64,000 nt of DNA from Rhipicephalus microplus (taxonomy: Eukaryota > Arthropoda > Arachnida > Ixodida > Ixodidae). Under the pieces are notes generated by a model. That model ran no database searches. It was not told the DNA's origin and saw only the letters and a list, made by a program, of their open reading frames with translations. Every line of letters starts with the position of its first letter. Positions within the stretch are counted from its first letter, which is position 1. The stretch covers positions 191,054,491 to 191,118,490 of the forward strand of contig NC_134702.1 in the NCBI RefSeq assembly GCF_043290135.1, given 5' to 3'. The translations under genes and the position numbers were made by a program. Positions 34,122 through 45,799 of this stretch are shown one piece after another.

Positions 34122-34684
34122 TGTTATGCCAGCGAGTCCTCGTCAAACGTCCGTGCCTCTGAAAAAGGCAATCTGGGTCAAGGCCAGCCCGCAGTCTGCC
34201 TGGCGCGAACGGCGTAAACACGCGCGGCGCGTCTCTGGCCCACGTGCATTGAGTCAGCTCCGCACGTGACAGCGAGCCGGCGTTCTCGTGTCTGGTGGTC
34301 TGACGCATGGCGCGGCGACCCCCCATTGGAGGAATCTGCCCTGACGACCAGCGGCGTTTCTGATTGGACATTTTGGTTGGACCCGGTGTAACTAAAAGAA
34401 GCCCTGCGGCGCGTCGCGAGCGGCGGTCCTATGTGAGTGAGAGGAGGCCCCGTGTCGGAGAGCCGACATGTGTGTGAGTCAGCGGTCTTAGGCGAAGGGC
34501 TGACCTATGTGTTAGAGAGGAGAGCTCGGCCCTTCGAGTCTCTGTCGGCCCCAGTGCCGAAATTGTAACGCCTCTGTATATATGCTGTACATAAACCTTG
34601 TTTAACTCACCGTCGTCTCGTCCGCTCGTCTTATCAGCTCTGCGCAGAAGCAGTCGCGAGCTGATAAACATACGCTACGCAACA
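34122..34684 (+). repeat. 3' LTR of element F (563 bp, 74-bp deletion)
   Basis: Matches the 5' LTR from TGTTATGCC to the last bases, but lacks the 74 bp between two CTAC motifs (30,437-30,440 and 30,511-30,514 in the 5' copy). This looks like a microhomology deletion after insertion or during reverse transcription. Confidence 0.9.
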
Positions 34685-36030
34685 AGGTGCACATGGCAAT
34701 GGCGCAGTGCTATCTCAATGACAACGCGGCCATGGATGCATTATTTCATACGCAAGCGGCCTCTTGGCCGCCTCCGAACGCAATTATTCTAGCGAAGAGC
34801 GTGAGTGCTTGGCCTTCGTTTAGGCGGTCGGGTAATTGAGGCTATCCGTATCTTTACGGAGCCCATGTTCACTAGTTATTGACCACCACATGCTCTGCCG
34901 GTTGGACTGTTTTGAAGATCCCTCAGGGCGCCGAAGTCATTCATCTTTCCGGCTACTACAATTTTCCTACTCCGCCATATACAAATCTGGCCGCTCGTAC
35001 TAGACTGCCGATTGGTTGACCCGTTACCCACTCGACGATTATGCTGACCCTGACACGAACGCAGAGCCCTATATCTTTTCAGTGTTCTACTTTGTCCACA
35101 TTGAAGAGAACAATGGCGGGATCCACTGCAGCTTGGCATCATCAGTCACACACAATCTTACCCAACCGAGGCGTCCGTCTGTCACTTCGTGTTTCAAGAG
35201 CGTGCCATATACCAACGCAATTTCTAAACTGACTGGCCTGACCTTATTGTCGTGCCGAAGCATTTAGAGTGCAGGGTCCACGCTAAACTTGGTGATGCGC
35301 TCATAGCTAGGCGCTTTCGAGCGCCTCGCACGTACGAGCACGTACGGCAACGTTTCTACTGCCCAGGCCTTGTTCGCTCGGTACGCCAATACGTCGTGAC
35401 GTGAGTGTTGTAAACATTGCAGAGCAGCGTCGCTGCTATCAGTTGGTCATCTTCAACCATTAGGCATACCACTGGAAACAGTTCATCGTATTGGGTTAGG
35501 CCTGCACGGTTCTTTTCCTAAATCATTGTCGGCAACTAGTAAATAGCCGTGACGTGTGGTTATTCTGCACGCTATGCTATTACTCGAGCTCTACTAGCGA
35601 AGTTTGCCACCTAGTTTGTTGACTTCCTGTTACCCGACGTTATATTCATTCACTGTGCCCCAAAACACCTGCTCACAGACTGTGGCCATACAGTTCTCTC
35701 TGAAGTAATAGCGAGAGTCCTGCGTTGCTGTTCCACCCTTTCGCCACACTCTCGACCACCAAGACTGCCATCTTGCTTTACCCTACGCGACGTTCGCGTA
35801 GAACTGATCCCGACACTACACAGCAGGTTTCCACGTCTTCGCCTATTATATGGAAGGCAGTCGAGTTCGCCACTGCCCACCATCATCATGGTCGTGACGC
35901 TATTGCGACAGCCGAATATGATGAAAGGCGTCACAGAGCACAAAAAAAACTACTTCTTTAAGACATCTCACTTCGATACGTGCAATTTGTTCTGGGTACC
36001 CACGTGCTACACCTGTCCGCTCATTCTCGG
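34685..36030 (+). pseudogene. pol: Element G1 part 2: rest of RNase H and integrase relic
   Basis: Starts at the second AGGT. HGNGAVLSQ, then ISYASGLLAASERNYS and ERECLAF (34,690-34,830), continue the RNase H that stops at IRTDRG before element F. The palm-side block PYLYGAHVH and the end DYADPDTNAEPYIF follow to about 35,090. Integrase: a zinc-region block (RQRFYCPGLVRSVRQYVVT, 35,350-35,400), then the core with ARYAIT and LLTDCGH carrying the second Asp (35,565-35,690). Near 35,900-35,960 comes the C-terminal block DAIATAEYDERRHRAQK. The first catalytic Asp reads as Gly. Many stops and frame changes. Confidence 0.75.
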
Positions 36031-36249
36031 GTGGGTCTCTTTATAAACTATGACAGCATATCTACGGAGTGAATGATTATGAGTGGATTAAGCTCTGGAG
36101 GTACGAAAACTGCGTTGAAGCTTCAAGAAAACAAAAATAAATGCCTCAGCCTGCACCTTTGAAGTATAACAGGCCTAATTCAATTAAAATAAAATGAATA
36201 GAGCTTGCTGAAAAGAGTTGTTTTGGAAAATAAAGGATAAAGAGGGGCG
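36031..36249. other. Spacer with a fragment of the composite repeat head
   Basis: Bases about 36,050-36,095 (GACAGCATATCTACGG, then GTGAATGATTATGAGTGG) resemble the head of the composite repeat at 51,765-51,810 and near 55,720 and 56,345. Otherwise nothing is seen. Confidence 0.4.
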
Positions 36250-37390
36250 ATGGGGACGGAGGATAATACTGCTTCGTGGATGGACCTAAAGATGGATGGA
36301 CCTGAGCTACTACTGGTCATACCCCAACTTATGCGTCAGACTGTTCGCGCGCAGCTACATGACATCCCAATGGCTGGTTACTTAGGAGTGTCAAGAACTT
36401 ATTACCGTGTCAGACGTCGCTTTTTTGGCCTTGTATGTACCGATTCGTCTATCGTTACTTCGCGTCTTCTAAATGCTGTCACCACTGCAAAAGCTAACAA
36501 CCCTTCCAGCAGGACGCCTTCAGCCCCTTCAGATACCATCAGAACCATTTTAAAGGGTAGGTCTTGACTTACTTGGACCTTTCTCTTTATCGGTCAGTGG
36601 GAACAAGTGGATAGCAGTCGCCACGGACTACGCCGTTCGGTATGCCATCACGCGGTCTCTTCCTACCAGTTGTGCAACCAACGTCACCGACTTTCTCCTA
36701 GAAGACGTCATACTACATCACGGCGCCCCTTGAAAACTTCCTACTGATCGGGGTCGCTACATCTTATCCAAGGTTATGCAAGACATATTGCATTCTTGCG
36801 CTACAAGACAAGTGCCCAACAGCATATCACCCTCAAACCAACGGGCTCACAGAACGGCTAAATCAAACTACCACAGAAATGCTCGCCATGTACGTTTCCA
36901 CCGACCATCGTTACTGGAACATGGTCCTGCCATTTGTGATATTTGCCTATACTGGACGAGAACCCACGCTACCTTTCGACACGCTCTTCCTAACGTTACC
37001 CACACATCAGACTACGCCCGCGATGTTATCTCTAGAGCACTACAGGCACGTGAAATTGCTCGCCTGCGTCTTAGTGACTCCCAACACCGCCAAAGACTTC
37101 TGTGCAATGCCCGCCACCGCGATGTCAACTTGCAGCGTGGTGACACGGTCCTTCTCAACGCGCCATGATGGCGAGTTCGCCTGTGCGAAAAGCTGTCTTC
37201 GCCATACTTGGGTCCGTACCGTGTCTTGCGCCAAGTTCCGGACGTGACCCATGAAATTGAACCATTTTGCAGCCCCAGCGCCAGCTCGTGTTCTGACGTT
37301 GTGCACGTCTCTCGGCTGAAGCAATACCACTTGGACCAACCGAGTACCGAGACGGTGCCTACGCCGCCGGGGGGTGATGCTACGTAACGC
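36250..37390 (+). pseudogene. Element G2: Gypsy integrase relic
   Basis: A second, different integrase on the plus strand. The zinc region has VIPQLMRQTVRAQLHDIPMA then LGVSRTYYRVRRRFFG (36,315-36,435). The core has NKWIAVATDYA (about 36,604), a [15 protein letters not shown] equivalent near 36,825-36,870 and MLAMYVSTDH. The C-terminal part reads YLGPYRVLRQVPD and DVVHVSRLKQYHLD (37,205-37,335), ending at a stop near 37,387. Stops and frame changes throughout. A CCGGGGGGTGA run at the very end could be the polypurine tract. Confidence 0.8.
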
Positions 37391-39132
37391 CACGGATAAG
37401 TTGAAACTCGATAAGGAAAAAGACGATGTCGGAGCTCTCGTGCAGACAGGGTTCCATCTAGAATGCCTGGTGTTAAATCGATAGTAATCATATTTCTCCG
37501 ACGCCTTTTCCCCGTAAGAATATAAAAAAGTGAACTACCATTAGCGCCCCCCAACCACGGGAACCAGCTGAGCAAATCAGCGGGATGTATTTTCAGTAAA
37601 ATATGTGGGTATACAATCTATTTCGTTCACGTGCCCTGTGTCTTGTCTAACAAACTTTTTGGGTTTCTTAGGTCTTGTGCTTGGATCTTCCCGTGTTTTT
37701 TCTTGTCACTTGTTCCAAAAGATGACTTTTGCTCTCGATTCCTCCGGCTGCTCGAGAGAAAGCTATTTTTGGCATATTATACACTTTTCTGAATTACCTA
37801 TTTTGTTGCCCCTTGATTTCTCGATTGGTTTATTTGAAGCCTTTCTTATATTGTGCATGTTTTAAGCTAATTGTCACATTTGGAATCCTGGATGAATAAT
37901 GAATCAGGTATTAGCATGTCAAATATTTACGTTATTTTGTTCATAACAGGCTGTCCGCGTCTAAGGTTTCGAGCTGTACATCTTTGTACTTATTCCCTAT
38001 ATTGATGGTATTTGTCTTTTTCCCTTTTTTAATCGGCTCCCTTATTTATTTGTTTATTTTTATCATATCTTTTTCTCTTTTCTGTGTGATAAACTTTGCT
38101 CCACCAAGGATCTTGGCGGATCTGAAGCTATGATACTACTTTGTCCTTTGTAACTAGTGTCTTCTTCCTCGAGTTGCTCCTTCTTTTGTCCCACTCCTGC
38201 TCCGGAGGACACTAAGTTTTTTGGTCTTTCAATTTCCGAGAGACCTGTATTGTGCCTGTAAGGTTCTGTACATTTTTCCTACAAAGTTGTTAATTTAGGC
38301 GTGCCTCTGTGGAATTGTATTTGAAAGCAATGTTCGAAACATTATTGGAACATGATCGTTATTGACGTTTTGAGGGGACCAAATCAAGTGTGTAGGTTAT
38401 TGTTCTTTTTTTGAACTAGTACCGTGAGGAGGGTTCTCTTTGACTTTTTCTTTTCCTCCCCTTTTTCTTTTGCTCTGAGTAGATAATTAGCGACTAGCCG
38501 AAGATCGTGGAGAGCCATAGATGTTTCCGAATTGTTCAAAAAAAAAGAAAAAAAAGAATATTGCTTTTACCCTTTATTTTTTTCTCTAATTTATTGTCAA
38601 TTATGTGTTACCGATGGTACTCACTGGAATTCGGATGCTTAAGTGTATTGTCCTTTTCAGTTAGATTTGAGGTCTAGGTAGTCCTTGACCCAAACGTGCC
38701 AGCCTGGGGTGACTCAGTATCTCTTCACCTCATTGCTCATGGGTGGTTGACATTTGAATAGAACGCAAAATAAAGCCCTGTTGCGGGGAGTTTGGCACCG
38801 GATGGTGAGGTCACCCGGTAGTCCGCGAGTTTATGAAAAGTCAAAACTTCGGGTAGGCGGTTTTGCTTGGTCCCATGTCATATGTTCGTTTTCTCTGTGT
38901 TGAGGTCTGGTATCCTTATGGTGATTTTATTCTGATTTGCGCAGGTCTGGGATCACTGTGGACGTACGCCACTCCGCAGGTACAGCGAGAAATCATGGAT
39001 CCGTGAATTTTGCCCCAGTTGATACGCCAGATACACGAAGTGAATAATGTCGTCTTTCTGCCCGTCCGCCTATCCGTCTGTCCGCCAGCCCGTCCCTCTG
39101 TTCATTGACCTGTCTGCCTGCCTCCCTCCCTG
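37391..39132 (+). other. Unassigned T-rich region, possibly containing G2's 3' LTR
   Basis: Follows the G2 polypurine-like run directly. It contains TATAAAAAAG near 37,521 and AAAATAAAGC near 38,767, features found in LTRs, but no partner copy exists in the window, so no LTR can be defined. Long T-rich stretches (38,000-38,600). No gene seen. Confidence 0.3.
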
Positions 39133-39134
39133 CC

Positions 39135-39214
<80 letters not shown>
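39133..39214. repeat. (TCTG)n microsatellite
   Basis: About 20 tandem TCTG units, preceded by diverged CCTG/CCTC units from about 39,105. Confidence 0.95.
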
Positions 39215-41209
39215 GTCAGTCCGTTCGTCTGCCTGTCAGTCTCCCATCGCGTCGAACGATCTTCACATTCAATCAGAATCGATATGATGTGTGCCTCCAG
39301 AAGTATCTGAATAAGCCCTCCCTATATCCACACTCCCTATATTCACACTCGTGCACTAATGTGCCATATGGCGATCTCATGTTAAACTCGAGCACGCGTC
39401 TTCAACGCAGCAAGCGCCATGTAGTTCGCATTGACAGCACTAGATTATCCCTCGCGACATCTAGTGAACCTTCCCAATATCATGAGGAGGTGGCCAAGAC
39501 AAAATGGGACTAGACTATGCCCGAGACAGCTTCGCTCCTAGAACTCCTGTGCCATTACACTGGACGTTACCATGTATTGTGGCAAGTTAGACATTTTATT
39601 TATGCCACTAGCCCTCGCGTCTTTGTCATCTCTAACTCATACGAGTGATGTTCACGTGTCACAGCTTGAGATCTGCAACTAAGCTTTTGAGAACGACTGC
39701 TAAAACTCGCGACGGTGCTGCCACTGCCGGAGGAACACGTTACGTGTCAGTGGCATAGAGATCAACAAGAAGAAGCGGGCGACAGAAGACAGACTGCTGC
39801 AAGCTCTTTGTATCGGAATCGCTACTCGTCAAACCAGTTTCAATTACAATATGCGTATTCCCTCAAGCCTGTGTTTTCTGATGCTGTCTTCCCCATTACA
39901 ATAGCTAGATTGATGTTTATTTGCGTTACTAAACTGATTATTTGGCGAAGGGGTTTATTTTTTCTTCCGGTGACAATTTATAATTTTTCTTGACTTTTGT
40001 GCGCTCTTCCAACGCAACAGCTCCTGGCATTTTAAAGAATCAAATGATTGGAACAATAAATAAACAACTAATAAATAAATAGACAAACAAATAAACCTAC
40101 CATGTTGTTTTGTAATTCAACATCTTCTAGAATGACAAAAAAAACTCGCGTTGTGCGAGTGCCTAAAAGCCTTTTTATATAAATTTTCGAAAATTTAAAC
40201 GTTTCGTGAAACGCACATTTCTCCATGTCGACTTTTGCTGGTTGTTGTGCAGAGGGCTACTATTCCACCACCACGATGTATCGCAAAAAGCTTTTACACA
40301 AAGTCATAACTTATAGCTATTGTTTACTTATACTGTGTAGCGCGATGCATTCATATAGCTCATATTCCCAGTTGAGCTCCTTCGTAACTTCCAACTGCCT
40401 TGATGAAGCATCTCCTTGAAGTTAAGATCACATTCATTTATTCGGTTGTCTTAGGTTGGCGAATATTTCATCTTTTCTACTTGAGGACCACTAAGGAAAC
40501 GAAAGCTCTGTACGAAACAGGAAAATAACTCACTGGGAAGACTACCGGATGAAGTTACCTTTAAGGTACTTTGAGAAAAATACTTGAGTTTTTTAATGCA
40601 AGATATGATACTTACATAGGTAATACTAATAGTCGGGGTGTTATGTGGGCGAAGGTAATAGAATTCTCGAGATGTTTTCGGTATACTTCTTGGCGAAGGG
40701 TCAAAACTGGTCGACATAGTTAGGCTTTCTTCCAAGTTACGAACATTCAAATAAACATCAGCATGCTGCATCAACTCCGGCCTTTTCCCGTAGGATATAT
40801 ATTCCTTCTTACCTTTCTCAAGCTCGACTCCAAATGTCAACCTGAAAAAAGAGATTGCAATATGTTAGGGGCCACACATTTTTATGTTTTTAATATATTT
40901 TGAAAGAAAAGACAGCACACAACTTTTACGCCTTGGCTATTTTATTTAGTGTTATCATCGCCATTAACAATATCGCTTTTTTCGAACAGCTACAATGAAG
41001 GCACAGAAGGGCATCAACAATCTTTACTAATAAAACACCAGTTCATATAATGGTAACTGCTGAAGAAATATGGTCGCCTATTTTCAAAATATCAACGATT
41101 ACTCTTGACAATGTGTGGTTTGCCAAGCGTATTCACATCTCATGAAATGTACGTTTAACATGACTTGGGTATGGCTTCGTATTCTGAGCATTTCACTTAA
41201 CCTCAGTAC
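39215..41209. other. Unassigned sequence
   Basis: No gene recognised on either strand. A minus-strand open frame of 129 codons at 40,451-40,840 matches nothing I know. Short A-rich AATAAATAAATA runs near 40,050-40,090. Confidence 0.5.
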
Positions 41210-42140
41210 CGAAGTGGAAAAAAACGGCAGGCCTGCGCGAAACGCGCAACACAGTCACAGCAAAATCAGGAAGAACAGCTTTTCAAAGTATTTTCTAAAC
41301 ATTCTTTGGGTAAGTGCTGCGAGCGCACTTGTCGGGTATATTCACTATGCCGTAAATTTGCATAACATTTGTGTTGTAGGCTGACATTCATTTTGCCATC
41401 CTACGTCATTCTTCAGAGAAGTGTGGTATCCGCTACACACTTCCAAGAAATTTAGTGAAAATTTCCTTGCAGTGGCTTACGACGATGAAGAATTATGCCT
41501 GAAGTGTGTAGGCGCCACAGTTAATAGGTGAGCGAAAACAAGCTTTTGTAATGAGTTGGACCATTCGACCACCCACTCGTTACGCAATTCACAATGTGGG
41601 ATGACCGGTTGTTTGGTGTTCTAAGACGCTTTATTACTCAATTTCACTCCATTCTATTCCTGAAAATACGTTTACCCAATGTCAGAACTACTGAAAAAAC
41701 CAGAAGACCTGCGCGGAGCACGCAGCACTATCCCAGCGGAAGCTGAAAGAGCTCCTTTCCCAGCCTATTTTTAACACTATTTGGGTAGCTGCTGCAAACT
41801 TAATGGAAGGGCACCCATTGCGCCCCAAGTCAATTTTTTTCTAGTAGGCTGGCATTTTTGTTCCTGTTCACTCTTTCATGTGCCTCATACCCACCACGGG
41901 GGATTGGCCAGGCATTCGCTGTGCCATCCTTCGTCATTCTTCGGGGAAGGTTGGTATCCGCTTCACACTTGCAAGGAATTCTGGGCAACTTTTTATGCTG
42001 TGGCTGACGACGATAAATAATTGAGCCTAAAGCTTTTGTGATGGGTTGCAGAATTAGATGACGCACTCGTTACGCAATTAGCGTTATGTGATGCCTGTTT
42101 GTTCTTTCGCTGTTCTAAAGCGCTTTCTTACTCATATTAG
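41210..42140. repeat. Diverged direct duplication (two copies of about 450 bp)
   Basis: Copy 1 is about 41,210-41,650 and copy 2 about 41,684-42,140. Shared landmarks in the same order are GCCTGCGCG or ACCTGCGCG, CATCCTACGTCATTCTTC or CATCCTTCGTCATTCTTC, GGTATCCGCT, CACTCGTTACGCAATT, and a TTCTAA(G/A)(A/G)CGCTTT block. A weak third similarity (GCTCGTTGCGTAGTTAGC) occurs near 47,290. Non-coding; looks like a tick satellite or unclassified repeat. Confidence 0.6.
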
Positions 42141-42199
42141 CAACAATCCTTTCCCGACATGAGGCCTGCATAAGGCTAGTTTGCGAGGGAGTTCCAAGC

Positions 42200-42275
42200 A
42201 GCGCCTTGGCTCTGTGGTAGAATACTGAGCAGGCACGCAGGGGACCCGGCTTAGAATCCCGTTGAGACTTTGTTT
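42200..42275 (+). repeat. tRNA-derived SINE-like head
   Basis: TGGCTCTGTGGTAGAATAC resembles a tRNA A box, and GGCTTAGAATCC about 40 bases later resembles a B box (GGTTCGAATCC type). An AT-rich tail follows. The cloverleaf is not intact, so this is a SINE or tRNA relic, not a functional tRNA. Confidence 0.45.
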
Positions 42276-43167
42276 GCTTATTTAGGTAAATATTTTGTCA
42301 TCTAGTGCAATAATGATCACGGGCGCCAGTGATGGGGGTGGCGGTCTCTGACAAATACGGCGCCGGCGACACCAGTTGTGATCTCACAATAGATTTCGCT
42401 CAAAAAAGATTGAAATGTGGGCCACCATTCACTCCCGCAAAGAGATTTGCTAGCACTCTCCTGCCACTGCGGGTGTACCAATAGCGATGATGAGAGCTAA
42501 GTGTATGCAAGGTAAAAGAGTAGTTTTAAATGTAAGTACGAGCAGCATCATGCCATCAACAAAGAGGAGTTCAGGTGGCAATAAAATAGCTCATGATGCT
42601 TAAATTCATTTAAATAAAAAAGGCCGCATATTCGCCGTTGGTGTTATTTTCAAAAGCGTGCAGGCGTGCACAAATAATTAGAAGACGCTTGAGCTTCGCC
42701 TTCAATAGCAGATCGCAATAGCGTAATCGTCACTTGTGCGGGTCACCTTCTCAACCGCTAGCCTGCTTTCAATCTCGGTGGAGGCCTGAACCGTGTCGTT
42801 AGAAAACGACTGACAGTGCACTCCAAAGATCTAATAAGTGCCTATTGCAAGCACAGTTACTAAGTGTCAGCTAAGTAATAAATAATCCTATTGCATGTAA
42901 GCGAAAGTCCGCCCCACAACGTATCCTTAAGGCAACACGCGAGTCTACTCAGCTGTTCACTTCGTTCATGCGTCGGCTGCTTACGATGATTAAATATGTC
43001 TGAGTGTTTGTAATGTGTGAGCCTTTAATGCAGTCACTCCTTCCTCTATTCGCATCTTTTGACGCCCAGCGCAACTATACGCTTGTGCCACGTTATATAA
43101 GATACGTTAAGAAGAGTCCTTCCGCCAGACAGCATTAATGTAGTGTTTTTGTTCTCAAAGCAGTTTC
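42276..43167. other. Unassigned sequence
   Basis: No supported feature. Confidence 0.5.
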
Positions 43168-43245
43168 AACGAATATGGCGGCTCTGTGATAGTGCTCGTG
43201 CTGGCTACGCCAATGGCCTGAGTTTGATTCTTACTCGGACCAGAA
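43168..43245 (+). repeat. tRNA-derived SINE-like head, second copy
   Basis: GGCGGCTCTGTGATAGTG and GAGTTTGATTCTTACTC fit degenerate A and B boxes at the same spacing as in the copy at 42,200, followed by an AT-rich tail. Diverged from that copy. Confidence 0.4.
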
Positions 43246-45078
43246 AATCCATTACACATTTTATTTGGATCCTAATTATCAGTCGTGAACAAGAAGATAT
43301 TTCACTCACAAGGTAGCAAAGTATGAGACTACGCGAACGATGAAAAAAAACACGTGACTGGGCTTACACGAGTAAAAATAATAAATGATGTGGCGTAGTC
43401 AGACAAGCTTAATGCAAGAGACCGCTTTGCTGTTTTTCGTTGCCAAAGACAGCGTTTCACACAATGATGAGGGCACAGATCGGCGCGTACACCTTTTGAA
43501 GCAATTTCGCAGGGAACCCTACCACTTGATTGCAAGTCACTATAATTAGGCATACATCACGAAAAACAGTTCTGACTGATAATGGGGTCGGAGCATTGTT
43601 CTGAATACAGCCTCACTGTGTAAGATCAGAGCGATGCGTTACTTATAACACGATCCGTATTTTTAAATACCATAGTCTTTGAGGGGATACCCCAAAGCAA
43701 AAGTTTTGGTCTGCTGTCTTTCTGTCTATCCGTCGGTCAGTCGACTTGTCTGTCAACTGAAACAGCTACAGTTCAACCGTTTCCTAAACACCCACCAATT
43801 GTGTCTGGTTTCTGCATTCACACTTAATTGTGCTCGTTGTCGAATAAAAAGCAAACATTCCGTATATCTGAGACACAATACCAGCACCTAAATATTTTGC
43901 ATTGCTTCTTTGTAGTAGAGGAGGCATACATGGGTAATTCTAAGGACCGTAGCGTTTATAACGGTGCTGCCACATAACCGTGGCCTTGCATTCTACAAGT
44001 GATGACCTTCAATATTGAGTGCACACTCCGCGCGTTCGATTTATTGGAGGGTATCATTTTGATTTCCTAGATAATTCTAGAAAAATACGCGCCGAAGTGT
44101 AGTTATTTTTGGGTATAAAACCTATATTTAGATCCATCGGGGCGTAAACTAGCATGTAGCGGGCAGCTCCCACGACGGAATAGATAAGCCTACCCTATCT
44201 GGGCCAGTTGAACTGCCCATAGCTGCGTCCTTAATTCCGTACTGAGTAGCGCAGCATCCAACTTTGGCCCAGCTTTCAACCCGTAACGCAGGGCAGCGCT
44301 AGATCATATGGTCTCTGAATTTCAGGGAAAAATGGTGCAAGTTTGCCCCGACCTGCAGAGCCTGAGCGCCCCCGCCTAAGGCCTGTTCAGTTTACTGTAT
44401 GCTGACGGATACTTTCGTCTCCTCAGATAAAAGTTCTTGCAAAGGTCATTGAGCGCCATTGGAGGATCATTGTTGTCCAGAATTTAGTGATCACGCCGTT
44501 CAATAGCTACATGGCTGACGACTCCTCGCGCAGCTTTGTGGGTCTTCTCGTTGAGCTTGGACTGAGACCCTCGGTCTGTCTTTTTTTTTTGAGCTGGGAA
44601 CCAGATAATTGTGTGTTGTTGTACATCCTTATTTTGCATGACCTTTAAGGCTGATTCCAAAATGATGTCCGTACCAAATGCTTGGACTGCTGATCACGAG
44701 TCGCTGTATATTGTTCTCTTGACATCTAGCAGAGTCAAGGCCATTGTGACCCCTTCGGCAACCACGGCCATTGTGCCCCATTTTATGTTTTGTGGGTTTT
44801 CGTTGGCAACAAAAATGAGCATGCAATAAGTGTTCTTGAAACTAGTTTAGTTGCCTATCATTAGAAAATGCACGCATGAACTGCATTTGCACTTTGATAA
44901 TTAGGCAAGTACTTTTTGTGTTACAAATATAATTGCGACTGAATATTTCTGGTCATTACCAAAATAGTCAAACTTTCGCCAAAAGTGCGAAACAATGAAT
45001 GCCATAGCAACATTGCCGAATGATTTACGAAGCAAAGCTAGCATCCGATGTCACGTAAACCTACAAAGCGCTGGTGTG
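43246..45078. other. Unassigned sequence
   Basis: No gene or element that I can support; open frames are short and not family-like. Confidence 0.5.
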
Positions 45079-45799
45079 AAGGCGCGTTTACACTAGAGCG
45101 ACACGACACTGACACGACCCCGACGAAGATACCAGGCAGACGCAGACCACCGGCCGGTGAGTCGACCGCTTACAATGACGCCAGACCACCTATTCACACT
45201 AGGCTGGTGACGATAACGCCTCAAAGGACAGAATGTCGTCGTAGTGTAACATAATGGCAGACCGAAAACACCAGCAAAAGGTATCGGCAGACCAGTCTTC
45301 GGCGTGTCGTCCGGAGATCTGCGGCTTAGTGAAAATGTGGCCATGTGTTCACTTCAAAAGAACACGAAGAGGAAATTGTTGGGGGAGATAAGAATGACCC
45401 ACCTTGGCTTCCACAGCGTTTGAATAGGCATCTTGTGCACCCTGCGGAAGCCTTTTGTGTGCTTCCCTTCTGTGCATCCCCTCCCCCATTCTTTTGCGGC
45501 ATAAATAATGGCGAGGCTAGCGCTCAGAGAGAAAATGGCAGAGCAGGGAGCATGGATGAAAATGAGGTGCAGGTGTCAAGTTCAGTCAGTGTCGCTATGT
45601 GTGCCTTCAGTGTGACCACAGAAAAGGGCCAACAATAGGCCAAGAGCAGGACAAGAGATTAACGGACTCTTCCAGAGACAACTAGCGGTCAGTTTGTGAC
45701 GTTGTAGCGTAAATATGATGACGACAAAACAAAGAACACTTCCCAAAACAGTTGCCAGATCAAAATCAGTGTCGTGTCTCTCTAGTGCAAACGCGCCTT
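45079..45799. mobile_element. MITE-like element with 34-bp terminal inverted repeats
   Basis: 45,079-45,112 (starting AAGGCGCGTTTACACTAGAG) is the inverse complement of 45,766-45,799 with only a few mismatches. Total length 721 bp. The interior has no transposase-like ORF. Inner copies of related words (CACACTAGGCTGGT; GTCGTAGTGTAAC) suggest further internal inverted structure. The flanks (CTGGTGTG and AAGAGAAC) show no target duplication. Best read as a non-autonomous DNA transposon; superfamily unknown. Confidence 0.7.

Larger units (their letters stand above)
29884..34684 (+). mobile_element. Element F: Gmr1-like Gypsy element with internal pol deletions
   Basis: Plus-strand LTR element bounded by TG and CA and flanked by a 4-bp target duplication AGGT (29,880-29,883 and 34,685-34,688). 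5' LTR 29,884-30,520, 3' LTR 34,122-34,684. The aligned LTR parts differ at about 5 positions, so the insertion is fairly young. Internal parts: primer site, gag with a SCAN-like region, one in-frame TAA, zinc knuckle, protease, integrase ends fused across a deletion, and the RT leader only. Because integrase sequence precedes the RT leader, the pol order is PR-IN-RT, as in the Gmr1 lineage. It is inserted in the RNase H of G1 in the same orientation. Non-autonomous as it stands. Confidence 0.92.

Noticed and set aside
37012..37575. Minus-strand open frame of 187 codons
   Set aside because: Antisense to the G2 integrase, which has the recognisable motifs on the plus strand.
39047..39310. Cys/Leu/Ser/Val repeat open frames over the (TCTG)n tract
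   Set aside because: A tetranucleotide repeat is open in several frames at once; no protein evidence.
42200..42275. A functional tRNA gene
   Set aside because: A and B boxes are degenerate and acceptor and anticodon stems do not pair; kept only as a SINE-like relic.
45345..45638. Plus-strand open frame of 97 codons inside the inverted-repeat element
   Set aside because: Considered as a transposase remnant, but no catalytic motif or helix-turn-helix was seen.
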